From: Nostoc sp. LEGE 12450
GTDB taxonomy: Bacteria > Cyanobacteriota > Cyanobacteriia > Cyanobacteriales > Nostocaceae
Reading direction: 5' to 3'
Assembly (NCBI RefSeq): GCF_015206895.1
Contig: NZ_JADEXU010000024.1
Location: forward strand, 1-64,000
Length of the DNA stretch: 64,000 bases
In this document: piece after piece, positions 10,349 through 19,569 of the stretch
Layout of the letters: each line of letters opens with the position of its first letter
Numbering within the stretch: the stretch's first letter is position 1
The notes under the pieces: generated by a model
The model's input: only the letters and a program-made list of their open reading frames with translations
What the model was told of the DNA's origin: nothing
The model's database searches: none
Translations under genes and position numbers: made by a program

Positions 10349-10514
10349 AGCTGATTTTCACCTCAAGGCAAATAATCCTGCCTCAAACGCCAGAAATCAA
10401 GATATTATTATCCTCTCTCAAGGCCGAGGGCAGGTACAACGAACCGCAAAGTTACCAGCCAAAGGACACTGACGAGAACAAGGCATTACTTATTAAGAAT
10501 GCTGCTCGTTCAGT

Positions 10515-10690
10515 CTCTTCTCAATGCCGACGAAGTTAGCTGACGGGCTAGGACTGAGAGATGTCCTTCTTAAGAAAGTTATGAGTTATGAGTTTAGTAA
10601 CTTTTAACTCCTCACTATTAACTATTAACTTTCTTCAAAATACGCCCCAGATTTGGTTCCTCCGCTCCGGTTTACCCTTTACAAATGTTT
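10515..10690 (-). promoter_or_regulatory. c-di-AMP riboswitch (ydaO/yuaA class)
   Basis: Read on the minus strand, the 5' half contains GGGTAAACC followed by GCGGAGGAACCA (10653-10666) and CTGGGGCG. The 3' half contains AGCCCGTCAGCTAACTTCG then CGGCATTGAG (10520-10548). These are the conserved core blocks of ydaO/yuaA aptamers in the right order and orientation. The variable stem between them pairs AAGAAAGTTA with TAACTTTCTT. It is enlarged by short tandem repeats (GAGTTAT type) near 10575-10625. The aptamer ends about 165 bases upstream of the GT4 start codon, leaving room for an expression platform. Confidence 0.87.
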
Positions 10691-10970
10691 GTTGGGAATT
10701 TAGTGGATTAGGCAGACTGATTTATTTTTCTTAAAAGTTTTATAACCTTTAGTCATCAACTATGTCAAGAGTATGAACAAAAAAATGGTGATGCTAATCA
10801 CTTCAAAGCGCGTTGTAACTAGCTTTGAAGAATCAGACTGTAAGGGAAAGTTGGAGTTGTTGAGAAGCTCTCAAGAAGAAACTTACTGATGTTGATTGCT
10901 ACATTTTCTTTAGTTTCTGAGAATGAAATAATCTTGAAAGTTTCAAAGAGTTAAATATACCAATGGCGTA
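10691..10970 (-). other. Upstream promoter region of the riboswitch-GT4 transcript
   Basis: This AT-rich stretch lies between the aptamer and the end of the phosphatase pseudogene. It probably contains the promoter for the riboswitch RNA. I see no distinctive box, and no gene. Confidence 0.35.
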
Positions 10971-11987
10971 CTATTTTGCTAAACCAAGTGTCCGACCAGG
11001 AAAACCAGCAACGTCAAAATATCGAGTTGAGCCAACAATTTGATACTTCAAGATCGTTTTTAATCCATTAGTACTTGGTTGGGATGTCAAAGTATTAGAT
11101 TTAAAAGAAACTTTTTTAACTCCTTTGACCAAAGATTTATGTAAAACACGACCTATAAGTTTTCCTTGATGGGGAATATTCAAATTTAAAGTCTTAGCCA
11201 AGGTAATAGCCACATCAGCATTACTTACTGGTACTCGGTTTACAAAAGCTTTCTTAAAGTCAGAACCGATCGCAGCCATATAATTGTAAGTATCAGCACG
11301 GCTAAAAGAGCCATGCATTCCCTGTCCTTGCTGCAAAGAAGAGTCTGCAACTTCCACACCGCAAGCAGTTGGGTCGCCACAACCAGTATCAAATGTCCGA
11401 AAGTTTACTACGATTGCTGGGCTAGGAAGATGAGATTTACCATCAAGCCCGATCGCACTTAAGGGTAAAGTACCTGGAATGGAGCCTAATTTATCATTTA
11501 CAAATAAACCACTAACATAATCTTCTTTTAAGAGGATATTTACAACTTGTTTAGCAATTGCTTTGTTATTTGCACTATTAGGTAAATAAATCAAATCTGA
11601 ACCACCATTAGCAGCCACTAATACATCAGGTTTATTTGCTTCTTTAGCAATCAAACCGTTTTTAGAAAACTTACCTTGAGTTGGATCAACCGCAGTATTT
11701 TGCTTATCTGGATCGAACAAAGACAATCCTAAACCATGAGCAATATCAATAGCTAGAAAACCAGGTGGCAAAAATCCTTTCATCACATCTGGATAATCAA
11801 GCGTTCTTGAATAGCTGGTTTTACTCTCCTTGCTGATGGTAGAAAAACCGTGATCGGCCGTCACAAAAATATTTGTAGAAGCTTCTAAATTTAGCTGTTT
11901 GAGGACAGCGCGGATTTGGGCAAGATTTTGATCGACATTTTGACGAGCTGCAAGTGAAGTGGGGCCTGAATTTGGTAATCTAAATAT
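10971..11987 (-). pseudogene. 5'-truncated alkaline-phosphatase-superfamily gene
   Basis: The frame encodes the C-terminal part of a type I phosphodiesterase/nucleotide pyrophosphatase-like protein of the alkaline phosphatase superfamily. VTADHG is the metal-binding Asp-His motif. An I/LDIAHGLG block and a further metal-ligand-like AIGSDFKKAF block follow. The coding sequence continues upstream of that motif without an ATG, reading SLAARQNVDQNLAQIRAVLK. It then meets a stop at 11988-11990. The N-terminal half with the nucleophile Thr/Ser is therefore missing and no plausible start exists. The only start-like codon (GTG at 11864) falls inside the motif. It is best read as a decayed remnant. 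The flanking sequence shows no insertion element that would explain the loss. Confidence 0.8.
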
Positions 11988-12159
11988 TTATACTCAGGGT
12001 GAATATGCCAGCTCTTTTAATCCATATAAGTAAAGTTTATTGGTTGAGATGAGCATCCCAGTTTTGGAAAAATATCTTTTAAATAATCCGAAAAGCAGCA
12101 ACTTCAGTTTGGAGATTAAGCATACAGTTACCAAAATCAGATAGACTCATTGCTAAATC

Positions 12160-13158
12160 ATGGTCAATACAAATTTAAAACTGAGATTTAAACCCGTTTC
12201 TCACAGTTGGGTTGCTCTGCATCCACAGCCTAAAGGAGTAATTCAATTTGTTGCAGGGGCTTTCTTTGGTACATTTGCACCCATGCTTTTTTATCGCCAT
12301 CTGCTTCAATCTCTATTTGAGCAGGGATATACTATTATTCTTTTACCGTTTAATTTTACGTTTGACCATTATGTAGAAGCGGGTTTTCTCATGAGAGAGC
12401 AGTATGAAATTCTGCCAGAGCTTGTGAGGATGGCAACTGTTGAAGGATATGATTATGAAGCCTATCTAGATGATAAAAACTTTTCTTGGATTGGACATAG
12501 CCTTGGCTGTAAATATATCTCCTTGTTAGAAGGATTTACTGCTTTACCTCCAGAGCTTCAAGAAAGGGAAAAGTTTATTCGGAATCTGCTAGCTTATACT
12601 TCAAATGAGTCACAGATAGAAACTGTTATTGCAGATATTAACATTCTGTTTGAGGAGCTTAAACGAAAAATTGCAGAAGATCAGAAACTAATTTGCACTT
12701 ATGTAAATCGGGAAGTTAAAATTAATAGTGTCTTTATTAAAGGGCAAGTTTCTATTCTCTTAGCGCCTGATATTAGCGATACAGGCAGCGCAATCCGCCC
12801 TCGATTTTTAGCGAATATCATTGATAATCTTGGTTGGGGTGTGAAACCAACTCCTGAAGAAACCAAGAATTTAATCAAGGATAGTGGGCTATTTAATATC
12901 ATGGGTTTAGTCTGCTTCCGGTCTGACAACATTGCTAAATTAACCTGTGAATGGTTTACTAATACTCTTAAAAAACCACCTCAAAAATTTCTGCAAACTC
13001 TTGAAGGTGGACATTTAAAACCTTTAGGTATTCAATTAGGAAAATATGTTATTAATCTTTTTGATAAACCTTTGGTTGAATCAGTTCAGAACCGAAATAA
13101 AGGCTTTGAGAATCATGTAATCCAATTACTTAATGAACTGAAAAAAGAATCAAAATAA
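12160..13158 (+). CDS. DUF1350 family protein (alpha/beta-hydrolase-like)
   Basis: 332-residue protein. The N-terminal signature, VIQFVAGAFFGTFAPMLFYR then LFEQGYTIILLPF, is typical of DUF1350, a family of cyanobacteria and plastids. Residues near 110-118 read WIGHSLGCK, a GxSxG nucleophile elbow, which suggests a serine hydrolase fold. The substrate is unknown. It contains several family-atypical charged stretches in the second half and is longer than most members. It converges with argC across a palindromic spacer. Confidence 0.8.
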   Translation: MVNTNLKLRFKPVSHSWVALHPQPKGVIQFVAGAFFGTFAPMLFYRHLLQSLFEQGYTIILLPFNFTFDHYVEAGFLMREQYEILPELVRMATVEGYDYEAYLDDKNFSWIGHSLGCKYISLLEGFTALPPELQEREKFIRNLLAYTSNESQIETVIADINILFEELKRKIAEDQKLICTYVNREVKINSVFIKGQVSILLAPDISDTGSAIRPRFLANIIDNLGWGVKPTPEETKNLIKDSGLFNIMGLVCFRSDNIAKLTCEWFTNTLKKPPQKFLQTLEGGHLKPLGIQLGKYVINLFDKPLVESVQNRNKGFENHVIQLLNELKKESK

Positions 13159-13279
13159 TGGGAATGGGGAATTGGGCATTGGGCATTGAAAAGAGGTAGA
13201 GGGGAAAACTAATCTCCCTGCTCCCTTGCTTCTTCCCTATTCCCCATTCCCCATTCGCCATTCCCAATTCCCCATTTTT
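13159..13279. terminator. Bidirectional hairpin spacer between convergent genes
   Basis: Repeats of GGGCATT and GGGGAATTGGG (13161-13188) are complemented by CCCCATTCC/CCCAATTCCCC (13238-13274). A T-run lies at the right end, just before the argC stop. The arrangement between two convergent genes fits a shared terminator built from heptad repeats. Confidence 0.55.
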
Positions 13280-14254
13280 TTATAACAATCCCAATTCTTC
13301 TGGAAAACCCAACATAATATTTAGGTTTTGGATTGCGGCTCCTGATGCGCCTTTGCCCAAGTTGTCGAGACGAGCAACTAGCAATGCTTCTTTGGTGGTG
13401 TCATTGGCGAATACAAAAACCTGAACAATATTGGTGCCGTTCACTGCGATCGCATCCAAAAATGTTCCGTCTCGCAGCAGAGTAGAATCTTGGTATGGAG
13501 CAACCTGCACAAATTTTTCACCTTGGTAGTAATCAGCGATCGCTTCATAGATTACCTCACCTGATGGTGGATTATCCAAAGTTCCTAACGGCAAAGGCAC
13601 TTGAACTAGCATCCCTTGCTCAAAATCCCCTACTGAAGGTACAAATAGTGGCGGCGATGCTAACCCTGAATAATAATGCATTTCCTTGACATGCTTATGT
13701 CCAAACTGCAAACCGTAGATTCCATAAGGATATAGTGACTCGCCCCCGGCTTGCTGTTCATGGAAGGTATGGTATTGTTTGATAAGATTCTTTCCGCCAC
13801 CTGAGTAACCTGATACTGCATTCACGGTGATGGGAAAATTATTTTTTAAAAGTCCCTTAGCAATCAACGGACGGATACAGGCTAAAAATCCTGTGGGATA
13901 ACAACCTGGATTGCTGACAAACTGAGCGCTGGCGATTTTCTCTCGCTGTCCTGGATTGAGTTCAGGGAACCCATATATCCAGCCATTAGCTGTCCGATGG
14001 GCACTACTAGCATCAAGGATTTTAACCGTAGTACTACTTACTAAGCTAACAGCTTCGCGGGCTGCATCATCAGGTAGGCAGAGAATAATAACATCAACGG
14101 CATTGATTAGTTTAGCTCGCTCATTTGCATCTTTACGTTTAGATGCCTCAATGCTAACTAACTCGATATCATCCCGTTGATTAAGACGTGAATAAATTTG
14201 TAAGCCTGTGGTTCCTGATTCGCCATCAATGAAAATCTTAGGTTTAGTAATCAT
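13280..14254 (-). CDS. argC: N-acetyl-gamma-glutamyl-phosphate reductase (type 2 ArgC)
   Basis: NADPH-dependent third step of arginine (ornithine) synthesis: N-acetyl-glutamyl-phosphate to its semialdehyde. The Rossmann start is IDGESGTTGLQIYSRL, the catalytic Cys is in SNPGCYPTGF, and VSGYSGGGK and HKHVKEMHYYSGL follow. These are features of the shorter type 2 enzymes. I choose the ATG at 14254, which gives the usual N-terminus (MITKPKIFIDG). An upstream in-frame start at 14308 would add 18 non-conserved residues. There are no other arginine genes nearby. Confidence 0.93.
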   Translation of the reverse strand: MITKPKIFIDGESGTTGLQIYSRLNQRDDIELVSIEASKRKDANERAKLINAVDVIILCLPDDAAREAVSLVSSTTVKILDASSAHRTANGWIYGFPELNPGQREKIASAQFVSNPGCYPTGFLACIRPLIAKGLLKNNFPITVNAVSGYSGGGKNLIKQYHTFHEQQAGGESLYPYGIYGLQFGHKHVKEMHYYSGLASPPLFVPSVGDFEQGMLVQVPLPLGTLDNPPSGEVIYEAIADYYQGEKFVQVAPYQDSTLLRDGTFLDAIAVNGTNIVQVFVFANDTTKEALLVARLDNLGKGASGAAIQNLNIMLGFPEELGLL

Positions 14255-14308
14255 GCGGGGAGTATCCTTAGATGTCAGTAGTATTTTAAAACAGCTATCA
14301 GTTATCAA

Positions 14309-15223
14309 AGTTTAAGATGGGAATTTACACCCCAAATCAAACTTACCACGCAATAGTTCTGGGGAACTCTGACTCGCAACTGTTTACTCTGCACTTTCTG
14401 AAGGATCTTCAAAAAGGCTTTAAGTGTCTCTTCTCCTATGCAGAAAACGGATGGTTTCAATCCTTTAATTTATAAAGTGGTAAAAAATTAGATAATTACC
14501 GACTGAAAAACTCCGCAGACTTGGCATTAAGAAGTCACGCTTTCTTCCCATACTTGGGCTTTACACCAGTATTTTATCGCTTTCTATATTTTGTGATCGC
14601 ACGTATGAGTACCACCTCAACTTGGCGGATTCTTCATCTTCAGCAGGAATAATTCCCAAAAGCCTTGTTTATGCAAGGCTTTCAGCTTACCAAGCGTGCC
14701 ATTCAACCCTTGGATGATCTGTTTCCAAGTTCTACTTTGCCCTCATCCTACTGCTAAATACACCTGCACAATACCTGACTTATTCTCCCTATCTCTCAGT
14801 ACAATCGCGGTTTACAGTATTTGTTCCAAATTGTTGGAGTGTAAATTGCTAAAAACCTTGCAGATTCCTAATTTGAGATTTTTTACAAAAATATTTTCCA
14901 ATTGATGATTTAAGTGCGGCATCTGGGAACAATCTATGGAACTCAGATTTTTGTTCGGTACTTAGCACTTACTAAGCGCTTAAGAAAAGAACATAAACCT
15001 GTTTAAAATGCTGTCCCAGTTTACCAAAATCACCCGTGAGTAAAAAACTAGAAACTTTAAAAGTATTTATCCTATTTTAGAGAAAAAATACCCGAAAGAA
15101 TCTAACTAAAAATAGTAATAAATAACACAGATATTTATCGCTCTTTCAACTGAGAAATAGATTTCTCATAGCTTTATTTTCCCAATTTTTAACACTCTAA
15201 ATGCGGATTTTTCAAGCCGGATT
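14309..15223. other. Long gene-free spacer
   Basis: About 900 bp between argC and the MFS gene. Around 14515-14695 the minus strand has a small hairpin (AAAGCCTTG / CAAGGCTTT) and an open frame of some 35 codons (reading ...PAEDEESAKLRWYSYVRSQ...) with no start codon. It could be a gene remnant but I cannot name it. The rest is AT-rich with no recognisable feature. Confidence 0.4.
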
Positions 15224-15268
15224 TTGGTATGGAATAAAAACTTACCTACACTTGCAGTATCTATAAAA

Positions 15269-16555
15269 ATGTCTAACTCTAAAATTCAAAAAGACCTTCG
15301 TCATAACTTGACCGTCAATGTTGTTGAAAGTGCATTTTTTGGTTTAGGAGCTGGTTTTGCCTCCTATATCACGATTATCCCTCTATTTGTTAGTGGTTTT
15401 ACCAATTCTGCATTGCTCATCGGTCTGATCCCAGCTATTCCGCGTTTAGGTTGGCAACTACCTCAGCTATTAACAGCTGATAGAATAGCTCGATTACAGT
15501 ATTACAAACCAACTGTAATGTGGTTGACAATTCACCAGAAACTTCCTTTTTTAGGATTAGCACTGGTTGCTTTGTTAGAGCTAAAACTCAATCACCAAAC
15601 TATCTTATATTTGACATTCGCCGTCCTCATTTGGCAGGGACTAGGTAGCGGATTTAGCGCTCCTGCTTGGCAAAGTATGGTTGCTAAAATTGTTCCATCG
15701 GGAAGGCTTGGCATTTTTTACGGTGCTTTAGCTGCGGCTGCTAATCTGATGAGTATCATTGGTGCTTTGAGTGCTGGTTTACTGCTCAAGCAAATTGCCC
15801 AGCCATTTAACTTTGTTCTCTGTTTTTTGTGTGCCAGCGTTGCGATGGCTCTATCTTGGTTTTTTATGTCTAGGACGCGAGAGCCAGTAAACAACTCATT
15901 ATCGACCATTGAAACTAGACGTGAATTTTGGGACAGTCTTAATGTGATTCTCCGGTGCGATAAGAATTTCCGTTACTTTGCGATCGCACGTATGCTTTCA
16001 CAATTAGCACTAATGCCACTTCCCTTCTATACACTCTATGCCGTACATCATCAAGGTATGGGAGAAGCATCTATTGGGTTAATTACTGGCGTGCTGATGG
16101 GAACGCAAACTATTGCTGGATTGGTTTTGGGTTGGGTAGGCGATCGCTGGGGTAACAAGTTGGTCTTGGAAGTTGGTTCTGTTGTTTGTGCTTTCAGCGC
16201 GGTTCTAGCTGGGCTAGCAACAAATGTAAACTGTTTTTACTTGGTATTTATAGGAGCGGGAATAGGTATGAGCGCTCTGCAAAATATTGCTGCGGTAATG
16301 ACCTTAGAGTTTGGTAATCAGCGTCAACGACCAGCCTATATTGGTCTTGGTAATACCCTTGTTGCCCCTGCCACAATGCTTGCTCCCCTTTTAGGTGGAT
16401 GGATAGTGGATAATATTGACTATAGAACTGCCTTCTTGGTAGCAGCTATAGGTGGATTAGTTACAGCACTAGTTTTGCACGTAGGAGTGCGCGACCCCCG
16501 TTATCTGGAACAAAATTTTAATAACCATTCAGTTGAAGTTTTGCCTGAACAGTAA
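15269..16555 (+). CDS. Major facilitator superfamily (MFS) transporter
   Basis: Polytopic inner-membrane protein with about twelve hydrophobic helices over some 428 residues. The loop GRLGIFYGALAAAANL follows helix 4, and a typical GDRWGNK loop 2/8 motif is present, both as in MFS drug/solute exporters. The substrate cannot be predicted. The start is uncertain: the ATG at 15269 (MSNSKIQKDLRHN) is chosen because the family usually begins just before the LRHNL segment. An ATG at 15224 is also possible, and neither has a clear ribosome-binding site. It converges with glpK, with stops 5 bp apart. Confidence 0.88.
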   Translation: MSNSKIQKDLRHNLTVNVVESAFFGLGAGFASYITIIPLFVSGFTNSALLIGLIPAIPRLGWQLPQLLTADRIARLQYYKPTVMWLTIHQKLPFLGLALVALLELKLNHQTILYLTFAVLIWQGLGSGFSAPAWQSMVAKIVPSGRLGIFYGALAAAANLMSIIGALSAGLLLKQIAQPFNFVLCFLCASVAMALSWFFMSRTREPVNNSLSTIETRREFWDSLNVILRCDKNFRYFAIARMLSQLALMPLPFYTLYAVHHQGMGEASIGLITGVLMGTQTIAGLVLGWVGDRWGNKLVLEVGSVVCAFSAVLAGLATNVNCFYLVFIGAGIGMSALQNIAAVMTLEFGNQRQRPAYIGLGNTLVAPATMLAPLLGGWIVDNIDYRTAFLVAAIGGLVTALVLHVGVRDPRYLEQNFNNHSVEVLPEQ

Positions 16556-16559
16556 GCAT

Positions 16560-18074
16560 TTACTCCTCCCAAGCCAGAGTGCGTTTCACTGCTTTTTGCC
16601 AAGTATCAAAGGTAGATAATGGCTTATCGCTCCTGGGTTCAAACACACGCTCAATTTGCCGTTGCTGCACCAGCGCTTCATAACTCTCCCAAAATCCTAT
16701 AGCTAAACCTGCTGCAAATGCTGCACCCTGAACGGTCGTATCGCGCATTATCGGCCGTTCAACTGGAATACCTAATACATCAGCCTGGAATTGCATCAAG
16801 AAATTATTTTCGCAAGCACCACCATCTACGGTTAATCGACCAACTGGAGTACTGCTAGATGAATTAATCGCCTGTACTACTTCCAAAACTTGATATGCGA
16901 TCGCTTCCAACACGGCGCGTACTAGATGCTCTGGTTGGACACTGGCGGTAATGCCGAAAAAGGCTCCCCTTGCACTCATATCCCAATATGGTGTGCCCAG
17001 TCCACTAAATGCAGGCACAAAGTAGACTCCGCCATTATCTTTCACCTGATTTGCCATCGTTTCACTTTCAGCAGCAGTTTTAATCAGCTTGAGGCGATCG
17101 CGCAACCATTGAATACAGGCTCCACTGGTAAACATACTGCCTTCTAAGGCATAACCTACATCCAATGCTCCGCTTGGATTTGCTTGTGTCCATGCCACCG
17201 TAGAAATAAGTTGATGGTGCGATCGCACAATTCGATTGCCTGTGTGAGCTACCAAAAAGCTACCAGTTCCGTAAGTACATTTCATCAAACCGGGGCGATC
17301 GCAACCATGACCAAATAAAGCCGCTTGTTGATCCCCCAAGATCGCAGTAATCGGAATTTCAGCACCCAACAAAGCCGCATCAGTAACTCCAAATACTCCT
17401 AAACTAGGCTGAATCTGGGGCAAAATATGAGCCGGAATTTGAAACAGATTTAGTAAATTCTCATCCCAATCACAGGTTTTGAGATTCATCAACATTGTCC
17501 GGCTAGCGTTGCTGTGGTCAGTAGCATGGACTTTCCCACCTGTGAGATTCCACAGCACCCAGGTATCAATAGTACCTGCTAAAACATTGTTTAGGTCAAC
17601 GTCTGTAAACTTATCTAATAGCCACCTAAGTTTGGTAGCAGAGAAATAGGCATCAATGATTAATCCAGTGCGATCGTAAATTTCATCAGCATAGCCTTGC
17701 TCTTTTAACTCGTGACAAAGGGGAGCAGTGCGACGATCTTGCCAAACGATCGCTCTATGGAGTGGTCTACCAGTAGTTTTGTCCCAAATCAAGCAGGTTT
17801 CACGCTGTACAGTTAGTCCCAATGCTGCGATCGTTGATGGAGCAATCTGGGCATTCTTAATGGCGGTTTCTATGACCCAACAGGTATCTTGCCAAATTTG
17901 TTGAGGGTCATGTTCTAACCAACCGGGCTGAGGATAATACTGAGTTAGTTCTTTGTATGCCTGCCCAACAATCTTACCGTCTGCGTTAAACACAAAGGCG
18001 CGGTTGCCTGTTGTACCTAAGTCTAGTGCTAAGATGTAGCCCGATGATAGAGTTGTGTTGCCAAGTGTGTGCAT
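16560..18074 (-). CDS. glpK: Glycerol kinase
   Basis: ATP + glycerol to sn-glycerol-3-phosphate (FGGY carbohydrate kinase family, cytoplasmic). The 504-residue length is normal. The phosphate-1 motif is LALDLGTTGNRAFVF. WQDRRTAPLC and the FGGY signature around GYALEGSMFTSGACIQWLRD follow, then SGLGTPYWD and DGGACENNFLMQ. About 11 bp of N-terminal extension precede the usual start region. It lies 135 bp downstream of a PAS-CRP regulator on the same strand. That suggests, without proving, that the regulator controls or is co-transcribed with it. Confidence 0.93.
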   Translation of the reverse strand: MHTLGNTTLSSGYILALDLGTTGNRAFVFNADGKIVGQAYKELTQYYPQPGWLEHDPQQIWQDTCWVIETAIKNAQIAPSTIAALGLTVQRETCLIWDKTTGRPLHRAIVWQDRRTAPLCHELKEQGYADEIYDRTGLIIDAYFSATKLRWLLDKFTDVDLNNVLAGTIDTWVLWNLTGGKVHATDHSNASRTMLMNLKTCDWDENLLNLFQIPAHILPQIQPSLGVFGVTDAALLGAEIPITAILGDQQAALFGHGCDRPGLMKCTYGTGSFLVAHTGNRIVRSHHQLISTVAWTQANPSGALDVGYALEGSMFTSGACIQWLRDRLKLIKTAAESETMANQVKDNGGVYFVPAFSGLGTPYWDMSARGAFFGITASVQPEHLVRAVLEAIAYQVLEVVQAINSSSSTPVGRLTVDGGACENNFLMQFQADVLGIPVERPIMRDTTVQGAAFAAGLAIGFWESYEALVQQRQIERVFEPRSDKPLSTFDTWQKAVKRTLAWEE

Positions 18075-18209
18075 AGCTGCTTTAACATACTGCGTAGGCG
18101 TAGCCCAACCTAGGCATCGCGATTTTAGAAATGCGTATTAAATCACATATACATTATTTTGTGTACATTTAGTTTAGGTCATCTTTTCTCACCAGATACC
18201 CATCTGTAA

Positions 18210-19379
18210 TTAATGGAAATCTTTCAAGATAATGTGTTTTTTGGAGTCAAAACTGATAATACCTTCTTCTTGTAATTTGCCCATCAATCGTGTAATTGTT
18301 ACCCTGGTAGTACAACAGGCGCTAGCAATATCTTCGTGAGTAAAGCGAACACTTAGGCGAGTTCCCTCTGGCACAGTTTCACCCACTTCTCGTTTCAAAA
18401 GTTCCAATAGATAGTGCAAGCGCTCTTGTACTCGTCGCCTTCCAGAAATAGCTAAAAAAGATTCTGTTTGCCGTAACCTCTGATTGATTTTTGGTAAAAG
18501 CGTATGGCTCAGATTTGGAGAAGCCTCTATCTCTGCCGCGTAAATTGATACTAACTTTACATCAGATAAGGCTGTTGCTTGGTAGATATTTAAAGAAGTC
18601 AAACTAGAGCCAAAAACCATTCCTGCTGTTGCCAATCCTATCAACACTTCTTCACCCGTTTCACAGTAAGTACTGAGTTTGACTAAACCCTGAGAAACAT
18701 ACCAAATTACTAGTGGATTGAGGGGAATAGTTTCTCCTTTAGAATGTTTATGCACTTGACCATCGTTGAACAAGTCGTCGTCATTCTTGACTGTTCCTGA
18801 TTCTAAATACTGACGGTCACTAATATTACGCACCATCCAGCGCAGAGAGATTGCCTTACCTTGCTGATTGCGGACAACTATCACTGTCAAAGCTGCATCA
18901 AAGGGCTCACCATGACGTTTTTGCAAGCGTACCAATAACTCTTTAACTCTGTCTGATTCAGATAACTGGATGAGTTCGCACCGAACCTGTTGACGTTCTC
19001 CTAGAGGAACAAAGTTCATCATTGGTTTACCCACCAAAAAATGCTTTGAAACATTGAGTAACCTCGCTGCGGTATGGTTAGCTTCTTGAATGATTCCTTC
19101 TGTATTAGTCACTAAATAGCCGTCCGGCGCAAACTCGAATAAATCTTGGTAGTGTTGGCGTTCTGCTTCTAGCCAATTTCGTGTTTCTAATAGTTCCTCA
19201 TTTTGCTGATACAGTTCTTGTGCCGCTAGCTGTACTATCTTTAAAGTGTTATAAAGTTCCTTTAAAGCTTGCGGCTGTAGATCCGGTGGAATCCAAGGTA
19301 ATACACTAGCAGTTTGGTATAAATCTGCTAAACGCTTGTGCAATATTTCTGTACGTTGGATAAATTTTTCTATGTTCAC
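18210..19379 (-). CDS. PAS-CRP fusion transcriptional regulator
   Basis: 389 residues. A predicted coiled coil (about 35-75) comes first, then a PAS domain (76-190) with the PAS core FEFAPDGYLVTNTEG. A cyclic-nucleotide-binding-like beta-barrel (about 205-310) follows, and a C-terminal CRP/FNR winged helix (about 320-385) with the recognition helix TRVTITRLMGKL. No iron-sulphur Cys cluster of FNR type is visible. The PAS domain probably supplies the signal. The cNMP pocket is not obviously intact, so cAMP binding is doubtful. It is upstream of glpK on the same strand. The leader contains a MITE-like element. Confidence 0.85.
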   Translation of the reverse strand: MNIEKFIQRTEILHKRLADLYQTASVLPWIPPDLQPQALKELYNTLKIVQLAAQELYQQNEELLETRNWLEAERQHYQDLFEFAPDGYLVTNTEGIIQEANHTAARLLNVSKHFLVGKPMMNFVPLGERQQVRCELIQLSESDRVKELLVRLQKRHGEPFDAALTVIVVRNQQGKAISLRWMVRNISDRQYLESGTVKNDDDLFNDGQVHKHSKGETIPLNPLVIWYVSQGLVKLSTYCETGEEVLIGLATAGMVFGSSLTSLNIYQATALSDVKLVSIYAAEIEASPNLSHTLLPKINQRLRQTESFLAISGRRRVQERLHYLLELLKREVGETVPEGTRLSVRFTHEDIASACCTTRVTITRLMGKLQEEGIISFDSKKHIILKDFH

Positions 19380-19469
19380 CTGAAATCACCGCTACTTGTT
19401 TGCAGAGGTTTAGCAAAAAAAATCTACTAGTAAGAAATTATGGAGTGTCTATTGACACTTACATACCTT

Positions 19470-19569
19470 GGGGGCATCCACTTTTGGCAGATCGACTTTT
19501 TTAGACCAACCATATAGTAGGGTTTTTGGCACCAAATAATTATGTTTCTTCCAAAAGTGGACGCTCCCC
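19470..19569. mobile_element. MITE-like element, 100 bp, with 7-bp target duplication
   Basis: The terminal inverted repeats are GGGGGCATCCACTTTTGG (19470-19487) and CCAAAAGTGGACGCTCCCC (19551-19569), imperfect by two positions. Directly outside both ends lies ATACCTT (19463-19469 and 19570-19576), a likely 7-bp target-site duplication. The element is too short to encode a transposase, so it would be moved in trans. It sits in the leader of the PAS-CRP gene. Confidence 0.75.

Noticed and set aside
14510-14700. Minus-strand open stretch with a hairpin upstream of the MFS gene
   Set aside because: No start codon and no recognisable similarity; the hairpin alone is too weak to call a small RNA.
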